From the NCBI GenBank assembly GCA_020091685.1, contig CM034599.1, positions 4,186,836 to 4,250,835 of the forward strand: 64,000 nt of DNA, written 5' to 3'. Positions 25,401-40,400 of this stretch are shown here, piece by piece. The notes under the pieces were generated by a model. The model had not been told where the DNA came from. It made no database searches and saw nothing but the letters and a program-made list of their open reading frames with translations. Both the position numbers and the translations under genes were made by a program. Numbering within the stretch: the stretch's first letter is position 1; the number at the start of each line of letters is the position of its first letter. Origin of the DNA: Lutjanus erythropterus. Its lineage: Eukaryota > Chordata > Actinopteri > Lutjaniformes > Lutjanidae.

Positions 25401-28400
25401 TTATAGTTAACCTTCTTTTTTGTGTTCTTGATGGTCATAGTGAGCTGTTAGCAGTGTTTCTACAGGTCCTTAAAAAGTCTTAAGTCTGAATAACTCTTAA
25501 TAATCTGAATTCTAAGCCTTAAAATGTCTGAAAATATCTTGAATATGTTTTTGACATGTCTTTTAAAGTGTAAATTATGAAGTTAGCATTAATTTTCTGA
25601 AGTTCTGTTAACTTAATTTTCACTTTTAAATGTTTTTGGTTTAAAAAAGTGTATTAATCACGCCGTAATAACTACAAAACAAAACCAACTTGATACTAAA
25701 AAAATTACTTATCTAAATTGTACAGCCTGGTCTGAATTAATCCTGACTTTTCATACTTTTTTTGCCGGTATGGGTGTGAAATGGGTCTTAAAATGCATTC
25801 ATGATTGTCTTAAAGGGTCCTAAATTTAACTTTTTAAAACTTCGAAGAAACACTGTTTTAGGGAGTGACAGATATGTGCAACTAGATAAACCATTTTGAC
25901 TGATGAGATTTTTTCCCTGTCAGGGATTTTTGATGCTTGTAACAAGTCTCGGTTCACTAAATGAGATGTTTGTGTGTCTTGTAGCGAGCAGAGGGTTCTC
26001 CTCATCAGCACTCCTCTACAGAATACTCTAAAGGAGCTGTGGACCATGATCCACTTCCTTTTACCAGGAATCACCAGGTCCTACTCAGACTTCCCTGTTA
26101 AAGCAGGCACAGACCAGAACCAGGACTACTGCCACAAACTGGTCATCCGCCTGCACAGGGTGGGTAATAGTGTCTGCAAATTCCTTTACCTATTAAACTG
26201 TGTTTTTTTAAACATAATTGATTCACTTCACCAGCGCACATTACATATGAAATTGTCTTACTCTTAACTGTAGGTGATCCAGCCTTTCATCCTGAGGCGC
26301 TCCAAAAGGGACGTGGAGAAACAGCTGCCCAAGAAGTACGAGCACATCCTGAAGTGCCGTCTCTCCAGCAGACAGAAGAGCCTTTATGAGGACATCCTCA
26401 CTCAAGCAGGGTTAGATATTTGTACTGTATGGATATCTGGTAATGTTTTCCCTGGTACTAAGAGTAATATTTGAAAAGATCACCACAGATTCATGGGGCT
26501 TTACAATGGTACTGTTTGAAGACACAGTAAAAACAGAAGTCACACATTCTAATTTAATGGTGCAACGTGTAAGATATGCCCAGAATTTTAGTTTGAAACA
26601 TTGAATGTCTCTTGTTTTGAAATGTTTTTTTTTAATCATGTCTTCTGTCTGGGTGTGGTCCCCTAGAGCCCAGGAGGCACTGAAGACAGGTCATTTTGTC
26701 AGCGTGCTTCAGGTGTTGATGCAGTTACAGCGAGTGTGTAACCACCCTGAGCTGGTGGCTCCCAGAGAGAACAGCAGTTCCTTCTTTGTCTCCTCGCTAC
26801 AATACAGTGTCCCATCACTGGTGCTGGGGGCTCTGAAGAAAGATTCAAGCGAGGTATACACATGTGCTTTGTATTGCTGGTGTTTGCTAAGCCTGTTTAA
26901 CTGTCTCAACTCAAAAATACAGCCTAGTTGGCAAATAAATGCCGACAGGGTTAATCAGTTTGTTAAAAATTCATCTTTCTTATTTCTTTTTTTTTTTCAT
27001 ATTTCTGTATGTTATTCCGTCTTAATTTTGAACCTTGTGAATGTTGAACCGATCTGCTTCTGCTGTTGTCTTTTATCTCGTTATTTTCCCAGATCGCAAA
27101 CATGTCCATATTTGATCTGATCAATAACGAGAACAGACTGACTCGGTATCAGACTGAAGAGGCAGTACCAAAATTAAAGGTCACTCAGCAGCTGATAGAG
27201 GAAATCCACACTGGTCCAGATCCAGCGCCACGACCCAAGCCATGCCCGATAAAACCCATGAGGTAGTAACATGACATGGCTGATGTGGAGATGCTTGGAC
27301 ATTTCTAAATTGCTCTAAATGTAAACCTAATATTGATATTGTGCGATTGATCATTTGATTTTCTTTCTTTTTTTCCCCCCTTGTTAGATTGTTCCAGCCG
27401 GTGCAGTACGGAACAAAGCCAGAAGGTCGCCTGGCTGCCATCACACCTCCAGCAGGCCAGCGTCCTCCAACGAGCTCTCCCACTACGAGCACCTCTGTTT
27501 CCACCACCAACCAGATAGGCCAGACCAGGGGCAAGTCCCCTGCTACCACAGCAACAACTACAGCCGCTTCTCACGGTAAGACCATTTCAGTCCTCAGCAA
27601 AGCAGAGCGAATTTTGTTTTCACAGTGGCTTAAGGATTCCAGAAGTTGTCCTCTGACATCAAACTTTAAAAGACAACTTAACCATTAAGTAATTTTATCA
27701 GTGCCTTAACGTAATGTGCTTATGCTAATTTTTCCCTTGTCATGTTTGCATTATACAGTGTTATGCTGCATGATTGTGATGCTGTTTGGATTTAAAATGA
27801 ATCTGATGTTTGATATTCATTCTTGCTGTGCCCATACTGTCATGTACTGTTGTTATTAGTTTCCAGCACATTTTAAAAACATATACAGTTTGTTCAAATT
27901 TATCCACAGTGCTGCAATTATAAAAGTCAGGTCCTTTTCCTACAGCTTTATGGAGGGCTCTGGGACGCCTTCACTTGCAGGTTTCACTGGTCACAGAGGG
28001 TTTATATGTTTATATTTATACCTACATGCAGCAGTGGTGGCATGGCCACAGTGTTTTCCCTGAACAGGAAAATTTGCAACTTTTTATGTGGATGTCCAAT
28101 CTTGGTTGATGAAAAATGCAGTAAATTGAAGCAATTAAGTCATCAGTGTGTGCTATATTGACAGAGAAAGCAGAGTTCTGCTGAAAAAGCTGTTACTCTA
28201 CCAGAACCAGGGCTGATATTAGACATGTACAGTTAGTTGATTTCGGAAAAGAACTACAGGCTGTTTCATCTTGGATTTCTCCACCTGTGGGGAGTCAAAA
28301 CCAAAATTTGTAAACTAGCTAGCAGCAAACCAGCAGCAAAAATAATTCCAAAATATGAGTAGTGAGGATGTAATGAATGATTAGCTATTTTACAGTGTTT

Positions 28401-31400
28401 TGACTAACTCCGATATTCGATGCAGAGAGAGAGATCAGTATACCAAAAAGGTCCCATTTGATGTATTTATTTGCATGATGTTTCAAGCTCTAGGCACTTC
28501 CTCAGTCTACTTACATTATATACAGAAAGTCGCCATCTAAAATATCCATAGCTCATCAAAAATCCACGAAACATATCAAGCAGGTATAACAAACAAAGAT
28601 GGCAGCTCTGTTGCAGAGGAGGGAGTCAGTGGCTGTGGCTGCATGACATCAGGAACCATGCAAGTGTATATGGCTGACAGGGACCAGGCATTCAAGAATT
28701 CATTTGCATGGTAACATTACGTAACTTTGATTAGCACTCAGCAGGTAGCATCCTCAGTGGATGTCAAAAGCACAATGCACCCTCATACATGTAGGCACTG
28801 CCAGCACAGCTTCTTAAACGGGAGAACTTTGTCAGTATAGGAGCACTGAGGACTTTATTTCTTCAATCTGCTACATTTACCATCAACCCTAATTGGACAT
28901 CCACATAAAAGATGGCAAATCTTCCCTCTGATGGCCGCACGGCCATTAGGGTAAGGTTAAATGTAAGGCTTTTTTTTTGTGAGGCAGTTAAAGCTTCCTA
29001 TGCCTTATCATTTAGCAACTTCTATCTCTGAATGGCTGTAACAGCTTATTGATTTAAAAAGAAGAAGGAGAAGTTAATGTTATTGGTAATATTGCAAAGG
29101 AGGTCATAATAAAGAAGCAACAGAAAGGCTACATTTGTCAAGAAGAGCTACAGGCAGAAGGCACTTTCTTCAGCTTGACAGCTACTGAATACCTTTCATA
29201 TCGATGTTTATTGTTAAGTAAAATACTTTTCATTCATCAATTGTTAGCAGTGATTAAGCTATCAGTGGTTAATTAAAAACATACATAATCCTGCTTGCTG
29301 TGTTGGCCCACCACTGCTGAGTGAATATTTTGAGGAAACTGTTTGAACATACTGATGACTTGACTAAGTATTGGGTTACCCCTAACATGTAGTCCCATAC
29401 CCCATTGCCTTGTACTCCACAGCGGTTGGAACAGCTACTCAGAGAGCTCAGACTACCCCTCCTGTCAGCAGCAACAGCAACTCTGCCTCCTCCACTGTAG
29501 CCTCCTCTGGGAACACTGGCATTGGGCAGCATGTGCTAGGGGCTGCCTCTGTGGCCTTGGGCACAGTTGTGGGATCTATAGCTCCCATCAGTCAGCCTGG
29601 CGCTACATTAGCACAGGTCCCCAGGCCAGCGCTAGCCCCCAGCCATGCCATCCAGCCCAGCTTACTGTCCCAGAGGCTGGTTCTTACATCCCAGGCCCAG
29701 GCACGGTTGCCTAGTAAGTGGCCTCCCCTCCCTCTGAGCATTTCCCTTCCACCTCTGGCACAACAGAATGGACTGCTCTACACTGAGGCCTTCACTTGGG
29801 GCACTGCTGATATGTGTGCAGTCTTTATTCATCCAGAGAAATGGCTTTGTACGTACATGAAATGGTAGCAGCACTGGTGGTGCAGCAATTTCGATAGAGA
29901 TGCCATGTATCAATAGTTATACAACTCATGGTGGTAAAAAAAATAAAATAAAAAAAAATTGCGGCCCCTTTTAATATTCAATCTGTAGCCATATCAGCAG
30001 CATCTCCACAGCCTCAGCATTCTCAAGTTTCTTTCTCGAAACCTGCATGTACACTATGAACGACCCACTTATGTTACACCACACGCCACTACACTATTTA
30101 ACTTAATTATTATATCCTCCCCCTTCTTTTTAATCATTTTTTTCTCCCAGTTTACTAATATTCTTTTGTCTCTTGCATCAGCCCAGCTGCAGGAAGAATT
30201 CCCAAAGCTTTGGTTGTTTTGTTTTGTTTTGTTTTGTTTTTTTCTTTGCTAATATTATGATTTCACTCTGATGTTGAGCATCACTGCAAAGCATGTGGAA
30301 ATGGTCCCACAACCCTTTCTGCCTCAAATGTGAACAGAGAAACCTTTTCAGTAACAACACACAATATTTCTGTATATCACGAAGAGATTATCTTAATGTT
30401 TTTTGTCGTTTAAAAAGTTCCAACTTTGTTTTGGAACTAGGACTCCTAAATGTGATTCTTGAAGTAAACATTATCATTTTGGCTCAGCAGGTATCAGGTG
30501 AAATTTTTGATAATTTGTGCATTTACATCAGTGGTATGTAAACTGGACTCAGTGACTTGTGCACACTAATATTCTGTGTCCACTAATAAGTAATTTGTGC
30601 CTTGTAAATGCTTAAAGGGATAGTTTGGATTATTTGAAGTTGGGTTGTGTGAGGTACTTACTGATAATGAGTGTATTACCTACAGTAGAGGGCAGATGAA
30701 ATGCCCACAGTTTGGAGAAGCAACAGGAGTACTAGTGTGGGAAAATAAGCAATGTACTGCTATGGACAGGGTCAGCAGCAAAACATATTTTAGACACCTA
30801 AAAAGGCCACCTGAAGTGTATGCTATAATTAGATATTTTCACCGCTATACATTGTTGTCCAACAGGAAACTGCTGTAATCTCGTTCTGCCCAAACCAACC
30901 AGACTCCTTTGGCAAAATAAGAACATGCTTGCAGAACCTGGGCTTTCTAAAGTACGTTGAGCTGCCAACAATGTCCACAGCAATGCATTGTTTAGCTTCC
31001 TATACTGGTTTGATAATTCTCCAAACTGTGGACGTGTTGACCACCATTTACTGAGGCTAAACACTGATTATCTAAAAGTACCCCATACAATCCCACTTCA
31101 AATTATCCACACTACCCCTGTAATTGAGTTAATAACTTGCGTGTATTAATTAATGGAATTAACAGAAACATCTGTAAAGGGACGTCAAAAATAACTTTGT
31201 TGTTAACAACCAACCAAAATCCAAAAATTGTCCAAAGAATATGTGAACCATTTCAATTTTTCACTACTTATCCCTAATTTTACTTCCTGGTGACCATTGT
31301 GTTGCCTTGAGAAGGCAGTCAAGTGCAGTGATTTACTGTATATATGTGTATGTTTCAGGCTCTCTGTCTCACCTGAGGATTTCCCTTGTAGCCATTTTCT

Positions 31401-34400
31401 TTCCCCTTCAGGGTTTGTAAAAGTAGGAGCTGCTATGGTTCTGTTGCGGAGGGCGGCTGTGCTCGTTCCTCTGATTAATCCACCCTGGTTCTGCATGTAT
31501 TGTCTCTTTTTCACCCTTTAACTAACTTACGCAGAGTGTATTGTTATGTAACTGTCAGATATTTCACTTTTTAAATGCTTTCTATGTCTGAAGTATCTGT
31601 TCTTCCTTTCCATTGAAGGTGGAGATGTGGTGAAGATCGCCCAGCTGGCTAACATAGCAGGCAGTCAGAATCGTATCTCCCAACCGGAGACTCCTGTCAC
31701 TCTGCAGTTTCAGGGTAACAAGTTCACTCTGTCCCCCAGTCAGCTCCGGCAGCTCACGACTGGACAGCCCTTGCAGCTCCAAGGTACACTCGGTAATGCA
31801 CATCCCATCATCACTTTTTCTGAACATAACTGACTTCAATCTTTCCTTCATGTGATTTCCATGACATGATCATGACATTTCCATGTATTTCACCAGCTTC
31901 ATCACATAAGTGTCATTTCAAATAATGGGTGTTTATTCTACTTGTCTGCAAGTCCTCAAGGAACTGGAATGACTTCTTGGTTGAATTCTGGGAGGGGACG
32001 TTTTGTTTTTGCATGTCACCCTTCAACCCCCCCCCCCCCCGTCTTTATTGCTTTTCTGTTGTCAGCAGTAAGTAAATGCTGAATGACAAAAGAACGTCCT
32101 TAAGGAATAAATGTCTTGATTACAGTTAAATGACCTAAACTATGATGGCACGATAGTTAGTGGAGGTAAAATGAAGAGACTGAAAATGAATGCTTTAAAT
32201 TCACTGCAATAGTGCCTCCAAATGGGAACTATTATGAAGAGAAGTGCAGATCAGGAGGAGAATAAATCAAGTAGCTGTGTTAAAATTAAATAAATAACAG
32301 TGAACCAAGTATAAGTGCTTCTGGTTCCTGTTCTCCTTTGAGTAAAAAAAAATCAGAAACCAAAAGGGAGAAATTATTTTATATTTTGTGGTTTCACTGT
32401 GGTGCACCTTGTTTGGCATTAATTAGAGTTATTGCTGTTAGATATCTTTCAACTTAAATGGAGACCTTACTTTTAGAGATGCACAGTGCACTTTTTTTCA
32501 GTTCCAGGCCGATATACTGATACTGATTTTTACTTTTTACCACAAAAAGGGATGTTAAATGTGATTTCAGTCGGACTTAAGTTGGCAGTTTAATTGTTGT
32601 TGCAATTTCCTTGATTTATTATTGTTTCTGCTTTGTCATGCAAACCTTAATCCCAGTAACATGATAGTTGTCTTTAATTTCACTTTTAATTTAATGCCCG
32701 AGTGTGTCTTCAATGCCATTCTAGCTAGTATTCGGTATTGAGAGGGCATCTCTAATATCTGTTGTTTAATATGTCTTGTGAATTTAGGTAACATCCTGCA
32801 GATTGTGTCAGCTCCAGGGCAGCAGATCATCAGACCGCAGGGATCCATGGTAATGCAAACGATGCCACAAGCTGTTCCTGCGTCCAATGCCTCAGCTACA
32901 CCCGGCACACCTCATCCTGCTCTGTCAACAGCTCAACAAGGTGAGTCATCCACAGTGAAGATATTGCACTATTGTCTCTGATTAACTGTCTTTTTATTGG
33001 TTATTTAGGCAGATCATCCAGTACAAATTGCCGCTTTTCTTGTACGATAGAATTTATTCTTCTGTTGACACTGTATTTTCCTTTTGAAGCACTGGGAGTG
33101 ACTGCAAATGCCACTTCATCCCCCTCCAAGCTCACTCCTGCAGCTCATGCTGGTACTCAGGTCAGTACATAAATTTCAAGCAGAATCATGTTTATAGTGC
33201 ATTTTTTACAGCATACAGATTAAACCTGAATGAAAATGAATAATTGTGGCCATCTGTGCCATCTCACTGTAATAATCAGGAGTCTTCAGAAGAGAAGTCT
33301 CAGCAGCTGAAGGAGCGTTTGAGCCGCCTGTTTGAAGCCAATGAGCGGCGCTGCAGCCGCAGAGTGTTGTACGGGTCAGACCTGCTGCAGGCGTGCACTT
33401 TGGGCTCAGAGCCCGGTCACTCTGCCCTGACAGCTGGAGGCTGGAGGTGGGTGGGCAGAGAGAGCTGCCTCAGAGCCCAGAGAACCTGCGTGGCTACCAC
33501 CTCTACACTACAGTCCACTCTGCTCTCTGTGGAGGACCGCCTGGAGGCTGCCAACAGCCTCATCAAGAGGTACTTCAGCACTTGTTGTTTGAAACTACAA
33601 TAAAATACCTAAAAGTACCTAGAACCATGCATTGTGAGTATAGGCATTCCATACCAGCATTCTACCATGAAAAATAGTTTGATTTTAATGACTTGTCGTT
33701 CACCCATTTGCTGTATCCCGGTATTATAACACCAGCTGCTGTAAGTGGCTTGTGAATGTTCAAATTTTACCAGCCACTCAATAAATTACCATTGTTTTTG
33801 GGCTGGTGAGTGAAAGAAATCTATCAGCCACTTGCTTTTTTTTAGCCAGCATTTGGCTGTTGGCTAGTGCTAATTTTGCTCCAACCACCTTATAAAAGAA
33901 ATTAACAACTTAACTAACATGCTTATTTTTTATTTCTTAATCCAAACACAGAAATGATTTTCTGATGTACATATATTTACACATTATCGTTTACTGCCCT
34001 TGTCATCTTTGTAGGCTGGTGTGTGTGGTGCCTCCAGCTGTAGCCCCAGCTCCTCACCTGTATGCAGCCAATCCCCCGGTTCCCTACAGTCTTGAACAGA
34101 AGTCCTTCCAGCGTCGGCTACTGGAGGTCACTGCCCCCCACAGTGCTGATATCCACCACTTGGCATCCAGGCGTCTCCTCCGTTTTCCTGACCTACAGCT
34201 AATGCAGATGGACTCAGGTTAGCCTAGCAACCTCTTTACATGCAGCAAGCTAGGATAGCAAAACAAATGAATCAAAATCATGCGTGAACAACTTCAACAC
34301 AGCTGACTAATAACTAATATATTATTAGAATATGAATGCTTCTGCCTACACAGGTTTAATTTCTCATTCCACGTTTTGCTCAGTATTACTTTGTCGGACA

Positions 34401-37400
34401 GAAAAATAGGCCTTCCGTACACAATCATCTCTTGGGCACACGACCTGCAGTGACGTGTGCACAATATTTAAACATAATTCAAAGAAACAGTGTTGACATC
34501 ATCTGCCCTGTCCTTCAGGGCAATTTGAAGAAAAAAATACAAAAGAAAAGACAATGAGAAAGTTAGGTTTAGAGACCTTTTTTGCTTTGTAAATATTATA
34601 AAAAGCATTTGGACCACATAGAAAAATTCCCTTTTTAATTTGCACACATTAACATCACAAGCTGAGACATCTGACCATGCCAAGAAAAATAACTTGACGT
34701 TTTCCTTTGTAAAGGTAAACTGGAGGCTCTTGCCATTCTGCTGCAGAAGCTTCGGTCAGACAACCGTCGCGTCCTCATCTTCACTCAGATGGTGAAGATG
34801 CTCGACATCCTGGAGGCCTTCCTCGATCACAGGCAGCTCACTTACGTGCGGGTTGATGAAAGCTTCACTCCTGATGAGCGACAGGTAAAATCACCTGATC
34901 TGACGAACCATACTTACAACAAGCTTCTTTGCTGAGATCAAGTCAGTGTTGTCAACATAACAAATGTGCTGCTGTGAAACTGGAAATGATCTGTAAAATT
35001 TGGGAAATACTACTGTCCTTGAGAGTGATGGAGCTCAGTGTATCACTTGACCTGTAGTGGGCAAACAGGTGCCATGAAGGGCGAGAGTGTATGTAGGTTC
35101 TTTCCTCCTCATGATCCAATAACATCCTAAATAATTGTTTTCCATTTGCTGCAGCACACTTTTTTCAAGTGTAATATATTTCTAGTCTCTTTCAACTGTC
35201 ACATTGAAGTGTTACACGCTGCTGGTTTTGTCTGACCTTGTTTCTGGGTCAGTTCATTTGACCTGGTGTTGCTGTAAGAAAACAAACTAATTGGCCACAG
35301 CTATCACATCAGAATGGAAAATAAAGATGAGGATGAAGCTTTAATGTCACTATGGTGAATTAAAATAAATAAGGATGCGGGTATACCATACTGCTACAAA
35401 CTGTTGAAGTAAACAAAGAAAATATATGAAATAAGTAAAATTTTCGTCTTTCTTGGCTTTTGTCCCAGCTTGTTCATGGTGTTGTGTCCCTGCAGGAGAA
35501 CATGAAGAAGTTCAACAGGAACAGGAACGTGTTCTGCAGCATCCTGACCAACCGCTGCTGCTCAGCAGTTGGGACTGTGTTTGATGCAGACACGATCATC
35601 TTCTACGACACAGACCTCAACCCCAGCATGGACGCCCGCACCCAGGAGTGGTGTGACAAAATAGGACGTTCTAAGGATATACACATATACAGGTGATTTT
35701 TATCAACACAGAGAAATGTTTTAGTTCGTCTTTATTTTTGTGTTCCTGAATGCATGGTGAGTAAAACTTTTACCTCGTAAACATTGATGTTGAAGGACTT
35801 TGGGGGTACTTTTGTTTACCTTTTGTGTTTATTGACCAGATTGGAGAGTGGGAACTCCATTGAAGAGAAACTGCTGAAGAACGGCACCAAGGACCTGATC
35901 AGAGAGGTGGCTGCCCAGGGCACTGACTACACCTTGGCTTTCCTCACACAAGTAAGATGAACTCACTGTGGTCTTGTTTCAGGCACGGAACATATTTTTT
36001 TTTCCTTCTTTTATTTCCAATTTCTTAAATCTACGTTTATTCAAACTAACAGGTTGGTGTTGGGACCTAAAATTTCTGTCACAGTATTTTCACACAGTAT
36101 TTGGTTACTCTTTTATGACAGTAAATTGAATATTTTGGGTTGTGGGCTAAACAAGGCGCTTGAGGGCATGATCTAGGGTTTTTGGGAGCCATAGATCACA
36201 ATTTTTCATCATTTTCTGACATTTAAATGACCAAACAACTCATCAATTAATCAGGAAAATACTTGACACATTAATCAACAGTGAAAATTATTGTTAATTG
36301 CAGCCCTATTATCCATCTGTGGAACCAAGACCCATTTCTGTACTTGGCATTCAGTAACTGATCTGATATTCTGTGTTTCTAGCGGACAATCCAGGATCTG
36401 TTTGAGGTGGAGGCCGGCTCAGGGGAGAAGGTGGAGGAATTTGTGGTTCTTCACCAGGAACCCTCAGCCTCTGAAGCCATCTCTCCCAGAGTGGCCCGAC
36501 CCTACATCCAGGCTCTCCACAGTATAAACCTGGATGCTGAGGAGGACGAGAAGGAGCAGCATCAGCAGGAGGAGGCAGAGGAGGAGTTGGCAGGCAAGGA
36601 GTCAACAGAGGATGATCAGGAGTCAGAGAGCCCAGCTAAAGAAGAGCCTGCTCACAAAGAGGAGCTGGACGCAGTCATGGAACAGGTAGCTTTACTGATT
36701 TATATACTTTTTGGAAACCAGTAGAGGCAAGAAATAAAAAGGAATACAATAAAATAGGTTTTGGTCTTGCTGACATTCTATTTGCATTTACTTATCTTTC
36801 AAACAGCTCACACCAATTGAAAGGTATGCCCTGCATTACCTGGAGTACCTCCACATCAGTGATGATGAAACTGCTCTCAAGGTAACTTAAACTGTAAAAT
36901 AATCAAAGATTTTTTCCACAGTATTGTATATAAATTTGTAGTGTATATTCACACATTTATTGTAGCATAGATGTAGAAATCAGTTCATTAATAAACTAAT
37001 CATATCTGTCACTACAGTGTTATTTTAGTGTACTATTTGTCCTTTGATGTATTTGACTGACTGACGCGTGTTTTGTGTTTATTTTCGTCAGGAGCGGTTG
37101 GAGTGCTCCAAGAGAGGCTGGGAGCTGCAGCAGCTGCGGAAGCTGAAGGAGGAGGAGGAGGAGCGGCAGATAATGGAGGGAGATGAAGATCTCTTCACCT
37201 ACACCAGAGAGGATGCCTACAACATGGTGGGTGGCCACTGTGATCTCTGCTAATCAAACAAGAAGTGGTCTGTGGATTGTGTTGCAAACATTAACCTTTT
37301 TCTCTGCTTTTCAACAGGAGTATGTGTTTGATGCAGAAGATGGCCACACAGAAATCATGCCGGTAAGACAAAACAGTAGATCTGTACTTCATCTGTCTTT

Positions 37401-40400
37401 TGTTTGTTTTTTAATACAAATCCTTGTTTTATTTGTGTTGTAAAGAATTTGGATTTTTCCCTATTCTCTTCCTAATTCCATTTATTTGCATTGAGGCACG
37501 TCATAAAGTCCCACTCTATCTTCTGGCCATATTCTGACCTTCCATTCTCCTACACAGCTTTGGACTCCACCCACACCTCCCCAGGATGACAACGACATCT
37601 ACATCGATTCTGTGATGATGCTGATGTACGACACCACACCCATGCCAGAGTCCAAGCTGCCTCCTGTCTACATCCGCAAGGAGCACAAGAGACTCAAGAT
37701 GGACCCCTCAGGTGAGAGCAGATTTGTCATTAAGGTCTTCATTAACCCCTTCTCCGGTTGTGATTACATATTTATACTCAACAAAAATATAAACACAACA
37801 TTTTGCCCCCCCCCCCCCCCCCCCATTTTTTATGAGTTGAAGTAAAAAAAAAAATTCTGTGCACAAATAAAGTTTATTTCATTATTGTGTGTGTTTTGTT
37901 CAAAAATTTGATTGGTTAGTGCTCGTTGCCTTTCTTGCTTGGGTTGGTCAGGTTTAGGCATGACAAGTGATTGGTTAGGGGTTCGGGTAACAATATGAGT
38001 CAATCAGAGGTCGAGTAGGGCAGGTCATAATTCATCCTCCTGGGAAAAAAATTGCTATCATCAGCCCCAATAAATGTATTATTTTCGGGATAAAACTGCA
38101 CATTTGACACATACTTTATGTAAAATATTTATTTTTCCTCTAAAAAGTATTTTTTCCTGCTTCAGACAAGATATTATTGTTATAACTCCAGGAGTAGATG
38201 TGCGTTTCATGGGGAAGCATTACAAAAGACTAAAAATAGATAAATACCTAAGTATCTCTGTATGTTTGTGTGTTTGGGCTCTTTGTCCTGACTTGAGTTT
38301 GTTTGTCCAGCAGCAGCCAGAAAGAAGAAGAAGGGCCATGGAGAGACGGTCATTCCTCCACGCTCCCTTTTCGAAAAGGCTAGCATGTTGAAGGTTCGCC
38401 GTGAGGGAAAGGATCAGAAAAAGAACTTCTCTCTCAAGCAGCAGGCGCCCTTTGCCAAACCTCTGCCCTCGCTGGTTAAACCTGCCATGGAGGCCGGCCA
38501 GGACAACCCAGAGTGGCTCATCAGTGAGGACTGGGCTCTGCTTCAGGTACAGGCTCCACTAACCACCTTTATCATGATCTTTCTTTCCAATAAGGATGCA
38601 GCTAACAATAATTTTAATTATCGATTCATGTACCGATTATGTTTATGATTAATTGGTTAATCCTGTAGTCTATAAAATGTCCAAAATCTTTAAAAAGATG
38701 CTCATTACAATTTCCCAGAGCCTAAAGTTACATATTCAAATTGCTTCTTTTGTTCAACCAACACTCCAAAACTTAAAAGCAGCAAATCCTCACATTTACA
38801 AAGCTGGAACCACCAATTTTTTTGACATTTTTGCTGAAGAAAGAATGAAATTATGAAACAATTATCAAAATTGGTAACCAATTTTCTTGTACATTTGTAT
38901 GTACATTCAGTGTCTGAATATCACTGCTGTGTGTCTGACAGGCTGTAAAGCAGCTGCTGGAGTTGCCTCTGAACCTGACAATCGTGTCTCCTGCCCACAC
39001 TCCTAACTGGGATCTGGTGAGCGACGTGGTGAACTCGTGCAGCCGCATCTACCGCTCGCCCAAACAGTGTCGCAACCGCTACGAGAATGTCATCATTCCC
39101 AGAGAAGAGGGCAAGGTAATGGGCACAGACTCACTCTGCTTTGCTGTTAAAATGGCTTCCTCATTTTCTATCAGTTAGCCTAAACCATGTCTCCAATTTT
39201 TATTGTTTTTTTAGTTGGTGTATGAGGCAAACCCAAAGAAGAAAACCAAGAGCATCTACAAGGTACCCTATCCTGCTCTTTGTATTTGATAAATAGTTAT
39301 TTGCTCTTGAATTCCTGCCCTCAATTTCATTCTGTGTTTCTTTCTCAGTCTAAGAACAGCCGTCCTCTAAGGACCTGTCAGATCTACACACAGGATGACA
39401 ATGCCACACACATTCAGCTCTACAACAGTCGATTTGAACTCATGAAGATCATCGCCAGCAAGAGGAGCCCACCAATCAAACCACTGTGTGTACTGATGAT
39501 TATCTGTTAACAGTGGAGGTGTCTTATCAGCATTCAGCTCAGAACCTTAATTGATGGAAACCAAGAAGCGTTATACATTTGAAGTAATTGAAATCCCGTT
39601 CACATATGATGTGTGCTTTTTAAATGTGTTAATTGAATTTATACTACTTACAGGCTTGGAATGAATCCATTCCAGAAGAATCCCAAACATGCCTCCGTCT
39701 TGGCAGAAAGGTGTGTTTTAATGTTGCCATTTTTGTCCTCTTGACATCTAAACTTTAAGTCCGCAAATAAAGAAAAAGATCAAACATTTGTTTTTCTTCT
39801 CTTCAGTGGGATCAGCTACGACAAACCCCTTCCTCCCATTCAGGTGGCATCTCAACGTGCTGAAAGGATTGCCAAGGAGAAGAAGGTGATTGTCTTCAAT
39901 GTGCTATGTGCAAAATTTTGCTGAAATTTGGCTTGAAAATGTAAAAATGCATGTATGATGCCAATGTTGAGTGTCTCATTAAGCATTCGCAAAAATCTAA
40001 GTGAAAATAAATCAGGATCAGGATTAGAAAACCTAGTTCAAAAAGCTGCTCATTTTGCTGTTTAGACCATGGGTGACTTCCAGTACCTATACTACTATAC
40101 TATTTAGTATGCCAGAAAAAGAGTATAGCTCAATACATGTTATTTCAAATGCAGACACAGATAGATGACAGCGTATTGAAGCTGTGCACTGCAGCGGATG
40201 TATGAGCAAGACGGCTATGGCAAAGTAGTATGTACCAGCTGTATGCACACTGTATGCACAAGTTCATACTTTATAAGGGCAGCTGCAGTGCATACTACCA
40301 CTATCAGTTTAAACGTATGCTATATTTAGAATATTTTCACTGCTTTACCTTGATGTCAGGCAGCCTTTTTGATGCAAAACTGAAGCCGCTGTCTGTGCTC

